Both the position numbers and the translations under genes were made by a program. Positions 53,085 to 62,789 of a stretch of 64,000 nucleotides of DNA are shown here, in pieces. A model generated the notes under the pieces. That model made no database searches. It had not been told where the DNA came from and saw only the letters and a list, made by a program, of their open reading frames with translations. Origin of the DNA: Planktosalinus lacus (GTDB taxonomy: Bacteria; Bacteroidota; Bacteroidia; Flavobacteriales; Flavobacteriaceae); contig NZ_BMGK01000002.1 of the NCBI RefSeq assembly GCF_014640155.1, forward strand, positions 134,589 through 198,588, given 5' to 3'. Every line of letters begins with the position of its first letter. Position 1 is the first letter of the stretch.

Positions 53085-54167
53085 TTATCTGTCGATATAC
53101 CATTTATAAAGTTCCCTTAAGCCCGCCTCAAGTGTCCTTTTTGATTTCCATCCCAGGGAAGATAATTTGCCCACATCTGTTAGTTTTCTAATTGTCCCGT
53201 CGGGCTTTTCTGTATTATAAGTAAAATCACCCATAAAGCCAGTTTCATTTTTTATCAAAACGGCTAAATCTGAAATTGAAATATCTGAACCGGTCCCTAT
53301 ATTCAAGTGGGAGTTTTTAATTTCTTTGGTATCTGAAATACAATCACTAAAATTTAATGTATTCATTATAAAAACACAAGCATCGGCCAAATCTTCAGAC
53401 CATAAAAATTCCCGCCTTGGTTTTCCACTGCCCCAAATTTCTATGGTTGTTTTATTTTGATGGTAATCAATTCCTACATTTTTTAAAGCATTTAAAATGT
53501 TTTCTTGTGGTTGATTTCCGTTTACACCATTCACAGGAAGCAGGTTTAAATCTTTACGAATGGCATCCCAATTGTTATTTTCCAATAATTTCCCAAGATG
53601 GATTTTTCGTAAAAGGGCTGGTAGTACATGTGAAGAGTCAAAATCAAAATTATCTCTTGGACCATAAAGATTGGTGGGCATTACCGAAATAAAATTGGTG
53701 CCATGCTGAATGTTGTAGCTTTCACACATCTTCATCCCGGCAATCTTAGCGATGGCATAAGGTTCGTTAGTGTATTCCAATTCACCCATAAGCAGGCTTT
53801 CTTCTTTTATAGGTTGTGGTGCATTTTTGGGATATACACAAGTACTACCCAAAAACAGAAGTTTTTTAACTCCGTGTAAATAGCTTTGATGAATAACGTG
53901 GTTTTGAATCATCAAGTTTTCATATATAAAATCTGCTCTATAGGTGTGGTTGGCTGCAATTCCACCCACTTTAGCTGCAGCGAGAAATACAAATTCCGGT
54001 TTTTCAGTTTCAAAATATTGCTGCACAGCTACTCCATTTGTCAAGTCCAATTCATCCTTTGATTTGACAATCAAATTGCTGTATCCTTGAGCCATGAGGT
54101 TTTCATAAATGGCACTACCTACCAAACCTTTGTGACCGGCAACATATATTTTGGAGTCTTTATTCAC
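53085..54167 (-). CDS. fcl: GDP-L-fucose synthase
   Basis: A 360-residue SDR enzyme that makes GDP-L-fucose from GDP-4-keto-6-deoxymannose by epimerisation and NADPH reduction. The cofactor motif GHKGLVGSA (~12-20) and the catalytic pair in YAIAK (~137-141) are present, with LGSTCVYPKNAPQP before it. It is next to gmd, as usual. It is somewhat longer than E. coli WcaG because of an extra loop around 200-235. Confidence 0.95.
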   Translation of the reverse strand: MNKDSKIYVAGHKGLVGSAIYENLMAQGYSNLIVKSKDELDLTNGVAVQQYFETEKPEFVFLAAAKVGGIAANHTYRADFIYENLMIQNHVIHQSYLHGVKKLLFLGSTCVYPKNAPQPIKEESLLMGELEYTNEPYAIAKIAGMKMCESYNIQHGTNFISVMPTNLYGPRDNFDFDSSHVLPALLRKIHLGKLLENNNWDAIRKDLNLLPVNGVNGNQPQENILNALKNVGIDYHQNKTTIEIWGSGKPRREFLWSEDLADACVFIMNTLNFSDCISDTKEIKNSHLNIGTGSDISISDLAVLIKNETGFMGDFTYNTEKPDGTIRKLTDVGKLSSLGWKSKRTLEAGLRELYKWYIDR

Positions 54168-54170
54168 AGT

Positions 54171-55292
54171 TTATTCAAAGTAATTTTTTGTTTCAAACCC
54201 CCCTTTTTTGAGGTACTTCTCCTTCTGCATTAATACCAAGTCGCATTCCATCATTTCCTTAACGAGATCCTTCAAATCATATTCCGGCACCCATCCCAGT
54301 ATATTTCTAGCTTTGGAAGAATCACCAACAAGTAAATCGACTTCTGTGGGACGAAAATAATTTATATCTACTTCCACCACAACTTTCCCTTTCGATAACT
54401 TGTATAACGGATTTTCACATTTTAGCACTATGCCCTTTTCATTCTTTCCTTTACCTTCAAAAACGATAGTTATCCCTACTTCCTTAAATGCCAATTGAAT
54501 AAATTTTCTGACGGTGGTGGATTTTCCGGTAGCAATCACCCAGTCCTCAGCTTTGTCATATTGAAGCATCATCCACATCATTCTCACATAATCTTTAGCA
54601 TGACCCCAATCGCGACTTGCATCAAGATTTCCAATATATAGAGTGTCCTGGAGTCCCAAAACTATTTTAGAAACAGCCCGGGTAATTTTACGTGTTACAA
54701 AGGTTTCTCCTCTTATGGGAGATTCGTGATTAAACAAGATACCATTGCAGGCAAATAAATTGTAGGCCTCACGATAGTTTACAGTTATCCAGTAGGCATA
54801 CAGCTTTGCAACCCCATAAGGGCTTCTGGGATAAAAAGGTGTTTGTTCATTTTGTGGAACTTCCTGAACTTTACCATACAATTCAGAAGTGGAAGCTTGA
54901 TAAATTTTAGTCTTTTTCTCTAATCCCAATAATCTCACAGACTCTAGTATTCGCAGTGTTCCCAACCCGTCAACGTTGGCTGTATATTCACTCATTTCAA
55001 AAGACACTCCCACATGGCTCATAGCAGCAAGATTGTATATTTCATCAGGTTGTATTTCCTGAATTAAACGCGTGATGTTTGAAGAGTCGGTCAAGTCGCC
55101 ATAATGGAGAAAAAAGTTTCTGTTTTCTTCATGAGGATCTTGGTACAAGTGGTCAATGCGATCTGTATTAAACAATGAAGTACGTCTTTTCAGTCCGTGC
55201 ACGTTATAACCCTTATGCAAAAGAAATTCGCTTAAATAAGCTCCATCTTGTCCTGTTATTCCTGTAATTAAGGCTGTTTTATTCTTTTTCAT
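54171..55292 (-). CDS. gmd: GDP-mannose 4,6-dehydratase
   Basis: A 373-residue SDR enzyme making GDP-4-keto-6-deoxy-D-mannose. [19 protein letters not shown] is the cofactor signature, and the catalytic Tyr-x3-Lys is in [10 protein letters not shown]. The ATG at 55292 ([11 protein letters not shown]) was chosen because it fits the family; a start twelve bases upstream is also open. It overlaps the preceding GT4 gene by 14 nt and is followed by fcl. Confidence 0.96.
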   Translation of the reverse strand: MKKNKTALITGITGQDGAYLSEFLLHKGYNVHGLKRRTSLFNTDRIDHLYQDPHEENRNFFLHYGDLTDSSNITRLIQEIQPDEIYNLAAMSHVGVSFEMSEYTANVDGLGTLRILESVRLLGLEKKTKIYQASTSELYGKVQEVPQNEQTPFYPRSPYGVAKLYAYWITVNYREAYNLFACNGILFNHESPIRGETFVTRKITRAVSKIVLGLQDTLYIGNLDASRDWGHAKDYVRMMWMMLQYDKAEDWVIATGKSTTVRKFIQLAFKEVGITIVFEGKGKNEKGIVLKCENPLYKLSKGKVVVEVDINYFRPTEVDLLVGDSSKARNILGWVPEYDLKDLVKEMMECDLVLMQKEKYLKKGGFETKNYFE

Positions 55293-56526
55293 TATTGAGT
55301 TCATTCAAGTTATCATATAATTTTTGATACTGTTTAACAACCGTATTAAAATGAAATTGGTTTTGAGCATAACCTGTTATTTCTTCGCTCATAAAAGAAT
55401 TGTTTTGATTTAAAAAACTCAAAATGGCAGTGGCCAGAGAGGTGCCTGTAAATTCTTCAGCTAAGATACCGGTTTTTTCTTTATAAAGGTGTTCAAAAGT
55501 ACCACCGGAGTTAAAAGCAATCACCGGCAACCCGCAAGCCAGGGCTTCAAGCAAAACATTGGGCAGGTTATCTTCGCGGCTGGGTAAAACAACTGCATTG
55601 GCCAGATTGTATATTTCTGCCATTTTATCGGGTTGTAAGATTTTACCAAATTCTCGCAATTGGTGATGTTTAAACTCAGGCAATTCTCCCTTACCAATGG
55701 TTAGAATCTTAAGTGGCGTTTCAATGTTTTTTAAAGCTTCAAACAGTAAGTCCATTCCCTTACGTGGACTTTTGAGTCCATCAGCAACAAAAAGCAAGAC
55801 AAAAGCATCTTTATCAAGATCATACTTGTTACGTAATACAGCTTGGTCCTGGGGGAAAAATTGATCAAAATCAAGCGTATTGGAAATGCAAACCGATTTA
55901 AAATGATTGAACACTCCGGAATCGCGGGCATGGGAAAGCATCCAGTTTGACGGACATACAATGGCGGCATTTTTAACACTTTTTAATGCTCCCTGTTTTA
56001 ATGCTATAATCTCTTTATCAAGTTTTCCGGCTATAGAAGCATTGTTTATCATATCCCCTTTGTAATGAAAGAGTCCTAAAAAAGGGTTCATATCGTGTAA
56101 AGTCCAAACAAGAGGCTTTTTTAGGTATTCAAAAAAGGTGGGGTAGTCTATCAAGCCGGCTACCCAGTGCAAATGAATAATATCTGCCTTTTGAACCAAA
56201 GGATGATTCATCAAATCAAACCGGCTATAGGGCAAAGTAGCTATTTCAAAATGCATTAGAGGTTTCAGTTTGTTAAAAGCATTTAGGTGTTTTTCTTTTT
56301 CACCCGGAAATAACATTTTCTTTATTTTAGTAAGTGTTCTTGAAAATAAGCCGGATTTTTTATACCCAAAAAAAGGGTCTTCTATTTCAATCCCTTCAAA
56401 ATCAACTGTTTTATTTTTAGACAAAAAAGCCACTTCCAAACCCGTTTGTTGCATCGCTTTGAACAAACGCTCTGCGGCAATTCCTGCGCCACCCTTGTTA
56501 CTGTATGTGATGTGAAGGATTTTCAA
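55279..56526 (-). CDS. glycosyltransferase family 4
   Basis: A 415-residue GT-B enzyme. The start [20 protein letters not shown] is a GT4 acceptor loop, and the donor half has [20 protein letters not shown] and the acid motif [19 protein letters not shown]. It overlaps gmd and lies 3 nt after the GT32-like gene. Confidence 0.92.
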   Translation of the reverse strand: MKILHITYSNKGGAGIAAERLFKAMQQTGLEVAFLSKNKTVDFEGIEIEDPFFGYKKSGLFSRTLTKIKKMLFPGEKEKHLNAFNKLKPLMHFEIATLPYSRFDLMNHPLVQKADIIHLHWVAGLIDYPTFFEYLKKPLVWTLHDMNPFLGLFHYKGDMINNASIAGKLDKEIIALKQGALKSVKNAAIVCPSNWMLSHARDSGVFNHFKSVCISNTLDFDQFFPQDQAVLRNKYDLDKDAFVLLFVADGLKSPRKGMDLLFEALKNIETPLKILTIGKGELPEFKHHQLREFGKILQPDKMAEIYNLANAVVLPSREDNLPNVLLEALACGLPVIAFNSGGTFEHLYKEKTGILAEEFTGTSLATAILSFLNQNNSFMSEEITGYAQNQFHFNTVVKQYQKLYDNLNELNNEKE

Positions 56527-56529
56527 GGT

Positions 56530-57276
56530 TTATTTTTGTTTAAATAGTTTATAATATATTTTTCTTAAAAACTCTTTGCCATATCTTTTGAGATATTTTA
56601 TTGAATATCCATAAAAAAAATAATCATTTAACACCTCTAATAGATTTTTAAAGTATTGTTTTGTTGTTTCTTTTTTATGGGGTTTCCATGAATGATTCCA
56701 TAAATGGACGGCCAAACTTTTTTGTGTAATAAAGTTGCTGTAATCTTCTATACTGTGTCCATAAGGCATTGCATAAAATACCTCAGCCGGAAAGATGATA
56801 TCCTCTTCAACTGTCATATCAAATACATAGGAAGAAAACGTATGCGTAATTACAGGCGGAGAGAATGAATCAAAATTCCTGTCATGATAAAATTTAAGCA
56901 TAAACTCAAGGATATAATTCCCTGAAATTGAACCAAATATTGCAAAATTTATTCTTCCGGGTGCTTCTTCACCAATAAAAAAACGATTGTGTAACAATGA
57001 GTTTATGGGTTTTAGCAAGAGCATATCAGTATCTAAGTATATACCTCCCTCCTTATAAAGCACCAGTGCCCGAATATAATCTGCAGCAAATGCATATTGT
57101 TTTTTTCTAAGGGCATTTCTGAAAAAGGGTGTGTCAACATGCCCGGTGTTGTCTTCATTCCACTCTTTTATTCTAAAATTTGGGCAATATTGACTCCAAC
57201 TTTCAATACATTTTTGAACCAATCGCGGTTTTGGTTTTTTGCCAAACCAACAGTAATGTATAATTTTTGGAATCAT
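56530..57276 (-). CDS. GT32-like capsular glycosyltransferase
   Basis: An approximately 248-residue enzyme of the OCH1/TcdA-TcdB-like GT32 group. MIPKIIHYCWFGKKPKP is the characteristic start, and GGIYLDTDMLLLKP holds the DxD motif (~83-96). The start was placed at 57276, where the ATG overlaps the upstream stop; a longer form from 57303 is possible. Confidence 0.9.
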   Translation of the reverse strand: MIPKIIHYCWFGKKPKPRLVQKCIESWSQYCPNFRIKEWNEDNTGHVDTPFFRNALRKKQYAFAADYIRALVLYKEGGIYLDTDMLLLKPINSLLHNRFFIGEEAPGRINFAIFGSISGNYILEFMLKFYHDRNFDSFSPPVITHTFSSYVFDMTVEEDIIFPAEVFYAMPYGHSIEDYSNFITQKSLAVHLWNHSWKPHKKETTKQYFKNLLEVLNDYFFYGYSIKYLKRYGKEFLRKIYYKLFKQK

Positions 57277-58217
57277 CCCCGTATTTTTTTTAGCAACTGC
57301 CAAGAAATTACTCTTAGTAACTTGATTAAAAAAACAATTTTAAAAGTTAGGGGCAATTGATTTTTATAATACTTTAATTCTAAATAATTACGATTATTTT
57401 TCATAAATGAAAGCCATATATCAAGCAACCAATTATATTTAGTATCATAGGTTAGCTTTGAATCGAGTAACATGTGAATTTGATTAATTACTTTAACATT
57501 TTCTAAAAAGCGGTTGTATGTTTTAATTGCTTTTGTTGCCGTAGCAGAAGTTTTATGGATGCGGATATGATTATAATGTTTTGCCACATAAGCAACTTTA
57601 CCTTGTTTAAAAACCTGTGCCCAAAACCACCAATCACCACAGTAACGATACTGAGTTGGTATTTCAATATCAACAAGTAGTTCTTTTTTAAAAATTGCTG
57701 ACGATACATTTATAACCGGACACTTATATTTGCCAAAATTTTTTAAGAGTACTGCTCCTTCTTCTACAAAAGATTGCTCCCATTTTGATTTACTTAATGA
57801 GTCCCACCAGGTATTATGAAAAGATTTTGTTTCGGTTTCAAATATACTATTGCAATGGGCCAGTACAATTTTATCATGTTGATGCATTGCTAAAACCAAG
57901 CTTTCCAAAAACGCTTTATCTGCCCAGTCGTCGCTTTCGGCAATCCAAATGTAGTCTCCTGTTGCTAAATTAAAACCTCTTTGCCACAAACCAAATGGAG
58001 AACCACTATTGGTTTTGTTTACTATAATTTCTTTAACTTTCTCATTTTGCTTATAAGATTTTAACACTAAATCACTTTTATCAGAAGAAGCATCATCTAA
58101 AATAATTATTTCAAAATTTTGATATGTTTGGTATAAGATACTGTCAATTCTTTTATTTATAAAGTTTTTATGATTATAACAGGGAACAATTACAGATATT
58201 AATGGGTTAAAAATCAT
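57273..58217 (-). CDS. glycosyltransferase family 2
   Basis: A 314-residue GT-A enzyme, start PLISVIVPCYNHKNFINKRI, with LDDASSDKSD, WIAESDDWAD (DxD region) and a conserved WFWAQVF segment. It overlaps the GT32-like gene by four bases. Confidence 0.92.
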   Translation of the reverse strand: MIFNPLISVIVPCYNHKNFINKRIDSILYQTYQNFEIIILDDASSDKSDLVLKSYKQNEKVKEIIVNKTNSGSPFGLWQRGFNLATGDYIWIAESDDWADKAFLESLVLAMHQHDKIVLAHCNSIFETETKSFHNTWWDSLSKSKWEQSFVEEGAVLLKNFGKYKCPVINVSSAIFKKELLVDIEIPTQYRYCGDWWFWAQVFKQGKVAYVAKHYNHIRIHKTSATATKAIKTYNRFLENVKVINQIHMLLDSKLTYDTKYNWLLDIWLSFMKNNRNYLELKYYKNQLPLTFKIVFLIKLLRVISWQLLKKIRG

Positions 58218-58246
58218 TTTGTTGTTGTTAATTTCAATTTACTTTC

Positions 58247-58924
58247 TTAAATCTCAATATCATTTTTATTGCCAAAATCTCCAAAATTATTTATTTGTAT
58301 ATAAGGTTTATAAATCCAACGTTTGTGTTTTAATTTTTTAAACAAGCTAATAATTATTCTAAAATCACTTCCTTTCCAACAATCCCAATACGCGTATTTT
58401 TTATAGTCACTATGAAATGCAACACAAGGTGCCCCAATTTTTGACATTTTTATAACTTTTCTATCCATTTGATCTTCAGGCGGAAGTAATTTACCATCAG
58501 GATATCGCATACGCCAAATCAATAAGGTGTTTTTTTTACAACTGTTAATTTCATTTACAATTTCAGCTATTACCTCATTGTGAAGTAGCATATCGTCATC
58601 ATCTAAAAAGATTATCCAACTTTTTTTTACCATTTCTAAAAGTGTATTGCAATACAAATTATAGGGTGCAAATTTAAAATGGCCGTTTTTTGTATTATCC
58701 TTCGGCTCAACAACTATTGGAGATACTTTTAAATACTCAATTTTTTTATATTTTGAAAGGTATTCTAAATCCTTATCATTATCATAACTTACTATGTGCC
58801 GAATGTTTTTATATGTTTGATTTTCAATAGATTTCCTGCATTTTTCAAAACCCAAAGGACGATTTGATGTTCTTGTTAAAATGGTTATTAAAACTTTTTT
58901 TCTGAATAGCTTTGTCAATTTCAT
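58247..58924 (-). CDS. glycosyltransferase family 2-like protein
   Basis: A 225-residue protein with a GT-A core: VLITILTRTSNRP at the start, VSYDNDKDLEYL and FLDDDDMLL (DxD, ~96-104). It is short and lacks a long C-terminal part. It is the first gene of the minus-strand polysaccharide cluster, and the 255 nt upstream hold no clear promoter or gene. Confidence 0.8.
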   Translation of the reverse strand: MKLTKLFRKKVLITILTRTSNRPLGFEKCRKSIENQTYKNIRHIVSYDNDKDLEYLSKYKKIEYLKVSPIVVEPKDNTKNGHFKFAPYNLYCNTLLEMVKKSWIIFLDDDDMLLHNEVIAEIVNEINSCKKNTLLIWRMRYPDGKLLPPEDQMDRKVIKMSKIGAPCVAFHSDYKKYAYWDCWKGSDFRIIISLFKKLKHKRWIYKPYIQINNFGDFGNKNDIEI

Positions 58925-59179
58925 AAAACTTTAGGCTTATAAAAGTTCTAAATTAATACAATTATTTCAAATGAGGTCTCCTAATTAAGCTACGTATGGT
59001 TGTAAGTGGGGATGATTATGGAAATAGTGGTTGGTTGTTCGTTCCTAGCTTAGGAATAAATTGAAAAATAGGAAAAGTATGCTGATTTTTGAGATGGTGA
59101 GTTTCTTTAACGCAAGACGGGTTATCGATGAAAGGTGTTAGTCTAGTAGTAACTTGTAATTAGCAGTGGTCAGGTTTAA

Positions 59180-60058
59180 TTATGAGATTCCAGAGATTTC
59201 TGTCTTTGCGGCAATAGGTTTTCTAAACACCATCGTCTGGGCTTTTGCAAAATAGCGTTGCACCCATTGCGGGAAACGTGCTTCCCATCGGTACGCCTTT
59301 CTTCTAAACGCCCGGTTGGTTTTGCTGTTGGGAAACAAGCGGTTAAAACGCTCGATAAAGCCAATGGGGATGATCTCGACTTCCTGAAAATACTGCAAGC
59401 CCATTTTTTGATAGTGGCTGCTACTGTTGCTGCGGTCAGGGTGCGGGTCAGCAGCTTTCCAGATCGCAAATTTCTTGAATTGTAAACTGGAGGGCCTGCC
59501 GGGTACCGGGACCATCCACCGCAACCCATCCAGTAGCTTACTATTGACAGCCGGCTCTACAAAACGCACTTCGCCTTCAGGTTTTAATAAATAGGCTATT
59601 TTTTGGTAAAAAGCCGCTTCCTGCTCATGGGTCAAATGGTGTACAAAGGCTTTGCCAACTACCAAATCAAAACTACCGGGCGGGAACTCCTGTTTTAAAA
59701 AATCGCCCTGGATAAATGTAATGGGGATATCCGTTAGTGCTGCTTCATTGATTTTAGCAATAATCTCACCACTCTTATCAGCAATGTCATTGGCCGTTAC
59801 TGCTGCTCCCAAGCCTGCCATCACAGCCGATAAAGTGCAATCGCCACAGCCCAGTTCGAGTACCTTTTTTCCGGAAAGTTGGTTTTTAAAATGATTCCGA
59901 AACATCGCCACCCAACTGGTATCGGTCGTCGTGGCATCGGCTAAAAAAGCCTCCAGGTTCTTTAGTTTCTGTTCAATACCCTTAATGGAAACCGCTGCAT
60001 ACCGCTTGTTATAGTGGTTTTGATTTTTTTTTGTGATGTCTATGTTGGTTGTTTCCAT
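59180..60058 (-). CDS. class I SAM-dependent methyltransferase
   Basis: A 292-residue methyltransferase. Motif I VLELGCGDCTLSAVMAGLG (~71-89), VTANDIADKSGEI and FDLVVGKAFVHHLTHE mark the SAM domain. The substrate is unknown. It is set apart from the AT-rich glycan cluster by a higher GC content. Its upstream side carries a G-rich octamer repeat starting 37 nt before the start codon. Confidence 0.85.
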   Translation of the reverse strand: METTNIDITKKNQNHYNKRYAAVSIKGIEQKLKNLEAFLADATTTDTSWVAMFRNHFKNQLSGKKVLELGCGDCTLSAVMAGLGAAVTANDIADKSGEIIAKINEAALTDIPITFIQGDFLKQEFPPGSFDLVVGKAFVHHLTHEQEAAFYQKIAYLLKPEGEVRFVEPAVNSKLLDGLRWMVPVPGRPSSLQFKKFAIWKAADPHPDRSNSSSHYQKMGLQYFQEVEIIPIGFIERFNRLFPNSKTNRAFRRKAYRWEARFPQWVQRYFAKAQTMVFRKPIAAKTEISGIS

Positions 60059-60094
60059 GGTATAAATTGATTGTGTAAAAATAGGGAAAGTTTT

Positions 60095-60164
60095 CGGGTT
60101 TGCGGGTGTTCGGGTTGGCGGGTGTACGGGTTATCGGGTATGCGGGGTTGCGAGGTGGCGGGTT
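60095..60164 (+). repeat. nine-unit octamer repeat CGGGTNNN, G-quadruplex-like
   Basis: CGGGT (or CGGGG, CGAGG) begins exactly every 8 nt at 60095, 60103, 60111, 60119, 60127, 60135, 60143, 60151 and 60159. The G3-N5-G3-N5 pattern fits a G-quadruplex motif on the plus strand. It lies between divergent genes, in the promoter region of the minus-strand methyltransferase. A second repeat based on AGCNTA-type words follows at 60227-60266. No gene is present in 60059-60360. Confidence 0.85.
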
Positions 60165-60308
60165 GTTTACTCAGTCGTGGGGTTGCAAAATTCTTAATTC
60201 TTAATTCATTCCTATCACTGACCCTATAGCATAAAGCTTATAGCTTACAGCATACAGCTTAAAGCCACACATACGCGTGTACGTTTGTCTAAAATTTAAC
60301 ATATTTCC

Positions 60309-60337
60309 TTGATACCGCTACAATATCCCTATCTTTG
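60309..60337 (+). promoter_or_regulatory. promoter of the OmpA-family gene
   Basis: A TTG at 60309-60311 and a perfect TATCTTTG at 60330-60337 are separated by 18 nt. The predicted start near 60342 leaves a short leader to the ATG at 60361. This is one of the best promoter matches in the window. Confidence 0.7.
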
Positions 60338-60360
60338 CAGGGAACTTAACAATCTTTAAA

Positions 60361-61644
60361 ATGATGAGAAAATTTACTTTATGCCTTTTGTTTGTGTTTG
60401 GGACACTCACAGTAGGGGCGCAGGAAACAAATTACAACCAATGGTCTATCGAGCTCCAAGGAGGTGCCCATAAGGCGGCCACTCCGTTTTCACCCGGCTA
60501 CTATGCCTCCACGCCTTCCTTCTGGCAAGGCGGACTGGGCGTGCGCTATATGTTCAATGAAAAGTTTGGTGCCAAGCTGGACTTCGGCTACAACAGCATT
60601 GAAAGCGATGATAACAGTATGCCGTTTAAAACCGAATACTACCGGGCCAACTTACAAGGAGTCATTAACTTAGGGTCTATCTTAGGCTTTCGGGAATGGT
60701 GTGACTATGTCAATGTATTGATACACGGTGGTTTTGGCTATTCAGCCAACAAACCCAAAGAACCCATAGAATTTGACAGTGCCGACAATATGCTGAACAT
60801 TATGGCTGGAATTACCCCACAGCTGCGTTTAGGAAAAAGCATTGCCCTCACCGGTGACCTCAGCATCCTGGGCCACGTGCGTCACAATACCCCTTGGGAC
60901 GGTGCCATGCCTTTAGATCAGGTGGTGAGTGACAATCAAACACGTGGTTTAAACGGTTATATGGTGAATGCCTCAGTGGGGATTACCCTTTACCTGGGTC
61001 AACATGACAAACACGCCGACTGGTATTCTGAAGAGCAGGCCATTTACAGCCAACTGGATTCACTGGACGAGCGTTTAAGCAAAGTGGAAACCGATCTGAT
61101 TGATACAGATCAGGATGGCGTGCCCGATTATCTGGACCGCGAGCCCAACACCATTAGCGGTGTCGCAGTAGATACCAAAGGACGCGCGATTGACGCCAAC
61201 AACAATGGCATCCCTGACGAAATGGAAAGCGCACTGGATGAACGCTATGCGAAAAAAGCAGCCCTTGATCAAGCTGCGCAGTCCGGTTCCTTAAATATCA
61301 AAGAACTCATCGACAGCGGATATGTAAATGTATATTTCCGCTTCAACAGCGACCAACCGGAAACCTATTCTTTACAGGCCGTCAACTACCTGATTACCTA
61401 CATGAAACAAAATCCGGGTGCCCAAGCCGAACTGATTGGTTTTGCAGACGAAATTGGCAATGCCCAATACAACGCCCAGTTGTCTGAAAGCAGAGCCAAT
61501 AAGGTAAAAGAACTGATGGTAGCCGCCGGCATCGACGGCAACCGCCTGACAGCCCGTGGCGGTGGTGAAGATGATTCAGTCAACAGAGACTCCGCACAAG
61601 CCCGCCAATTGGTGCGCCGTGTGACATTTAGACTGTCGAATTAA
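60361..61644 (+). CDS. OmpA family outer-membrane protein
   Basis: A 427-residue exported protein with signal peptide MMRKFTLCLLFVFGTLTVGA. Residues ~22-220 form an eight-stranded-barrel-like beta domain. A thrombospondin type 3-like calcium linker follows (DTDQDGVPDYLDREPN, DANNNGIPDEME). The C-terminal OmpA peptidoglycan-binding domain (~318-427) shows YFRFNSDQPE and ESRANKVKELMVAAGI. It links the outer membrane to the cell wall. The strong promoter suggests an abundant protein, and a terminator follows. Confidence 0.95.
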   Translation: MMRKFTLCLLFVFGTLTVGAQETNYNQWSIELQGGAHKAATPFSPGYYASTPSFWQGGLGVRYMFNEKFGAKLDFGYNSIESDDNSMPFKTEYYRANLQGVINLGSILGFREWCDYVNVLIHGGFGYSANKPKEPIEFDSADNMLNIMAGITPQLRLGKSIALTGDLSILGHVRHNTPWDGAMPLDQVVSDNQTRGLNGYMVNASVGITLYLGQHDKHADWYSEEQAIYSQLDSLDERLSKVETDLIDTDQDGVPDYLDREPNTISGVAVDTKGRAIDANNNGIPDEMESALDERYAKKAALDQAAQSGSLNIKELIDSGYVNVYFRFNSDQPETYSLQAVNYLITYMKQNPGAQAELIGFADEIGNAQYNAQLSESRANKVKELMVAAGIDGNRLTARGGGEDDSVNRDSAQARQLVRRVTFRLSN

Positions 61645-61668
61645 TTCGATTTGTTTTTATAAAATAAC

Positions 61669-61704
61669 AATCCCCGTGGTTTTTATGCTGCGGGGATTTT
61701 TTTG
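61669..61704 (+). terminator. terminator after the OmpA-family gene
   Basis: AATCCCCG (61669-61676) pairs with CGGGGATT (61691-61698), then a T run. The same stem and most of the loop recur at 63451-63486. Confidence 0.9.
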
Positions 61705-61780
61705 TTTCGTCCGCTTTTGCCCCGGCCCGCCAAAGGCGGGAGGCGGAAAAATATAAATGATATTAAAAAAAAATAAGCGA

Positions 61781-61940
61781 GCGCCACACCCTTTAGGGAT
61801 GGGGCAATGGCGCGGGATTGAAGCTCAAACAAACAGACGAGGATTAGGGAAAAGAAGGTCGGCGGTTGAAAACTCAATTTGATAGTTGAAATAAACCCGG
61901 CACCGAAGCGCCACACCCTTTAGGGTTGGGACAATGTTGC
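61781..61940. repeat. pair of GCGCCACACCCTTTAGGG repeats
   Basis: Copies begin at 61781 and 61908. The first closes as a hairpin through GCGCCA...TGGCGC (61781-61813); the second has lost the matching end. Both contain CCCTTTAGGG. They are typical of dispersed intergenic repeats. An apparent minus-strand ORF across this stretch is not credible. Confidence 0.7.
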
Positions 61941-61944
61941 GGAA

Positions 61945-62349
61945 TTATTTATCAATAATTTCTTTGGCAAGTTCTCTAATACCTTTTAGAACCTCATCTA
62001 AACTACTTTCAACTTTCTCATTTGTAAATCGAACCACTTTTAATCCTTGAGATTCTAAGTCAAATGTTTTTTGTTTGTCGATAACTTTTTGTTCTTTAGT
62101 TTTGTGATATGCTCCATCAATTTCAATAACAAGTTTAAGTTTGTGGCAATAGAAATCAGCGATATAAAGATGGATTGGATGCTGCCTCCTGAATTTAAAC
62201 CCATCAAGTTGATTATTTTTTAGCGCTTCCCAAAGCAAAGTCTCAGCATTAGTCATTTTATTTCTAAGCGATTCTGCTTTTGAAAAGGAGCTGGTAGGAG
62301 CACCTCTAAACATACTCTCATCATGATATGGGTTTAATTTTTTTGACAT
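61945..62349 (-). CDS. DUF559 endonuclease-fold protein
   Basis: A 134-residue protein of the DUF559 group, related to very-short-patch-repair-type nucleases. It shows NAETLLWEALKNNQLDGFKFRRQ at the usual place and the catalytic-like core IADFYCHKLKLVIEIDGAYH (D...E-x-D). It is probably a nuclease or DNA-repair accessory, without known target. It is surrounded by repeats, which fits a mobile or easily copied gene. Confidence 0.88.
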   Translation of the reverse strand: MSKKLNPYHDESMFRGAPTSSFSKAESLRNKMTNAETLLWEALKNNQLDGFKFRRQHPIHLYIADFYCHKLKLVIEIDGAYHKTKEQKVIDKQKTFDLESQGLKVVRFTNEKVESSLDEVLKGIRELAKEIIDK

Positions 62350-62754
62350 TTATTCTAAGTGTGGTTTATCAAATTTAAAAAAAAATCTTAAAATTTATCC
62401 AACCCTCCTACCCGCCAAAGGCGGGCCAGGGAAAGGGAGGGTTGGAGGAGTTTCGTCAGCTTTGCCCCGCCAAAGGAGGGTACAGGAGGAATCTAGATTT
62501 GGAATGTCATCAATAAGTTGTCATTCGCAATGACTCCATATTTGTCTTCCTGAGCTTGACAAAGGGTCGAAAGGCAAGTTCCAAGCGATATTTGATCCAT
62601 TAACTAGCATAGCATTAACTAAAATCAGTAATCAGTTTATTTTTAAAATTGTATCAGTAAAAACCTGCATAATCAGTGTCATCCGCGTGCCACCCTAAGC
62701 TAATAGTTGATTGTTATGGTGCATTTATACCAAACAAAATCATCCAACAAAAAT
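62350..62754. other. repeat-rich intergenic stretch
   Basis: A nested inverted repeat lies at 62399-62445: CCAACCCTCC pairs with GGAGGGTTGG and encloses a CCCGCC-AAA-GGCGGG hairpin (62411-62425). A similar GC hairpin is at 61724-61738. A TTCCTGAGCTTGAC string (62549-62562) resembles another common dispersed repeat. No gene is seen. Confidence 0.6.
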
Positions 62755-62785
62755 TTGGAAAATGTTATCTTTTGAGATAACTTTG
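62755..62785 (+). promoter_or_regulatory. promoter of the toxin-antitoxin ORF
   Basis: A TTG at 62755-62757 and TAACTTTG at 62778-62785 are separated by 20 nt. The box ends four bases before the GTG at 62790, so the message is predicted to start at or beside the first codon (leaderless). Confidence 0.55.
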
Positions 62786-62789
62786 CTGA

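Noticed and set aside
61683..61916. Minus-strand 77-codon ORF
   Set aside because: It spans a terminator, a GC hairpin and dispersed repeats, and its protein has no recognisable pattern.
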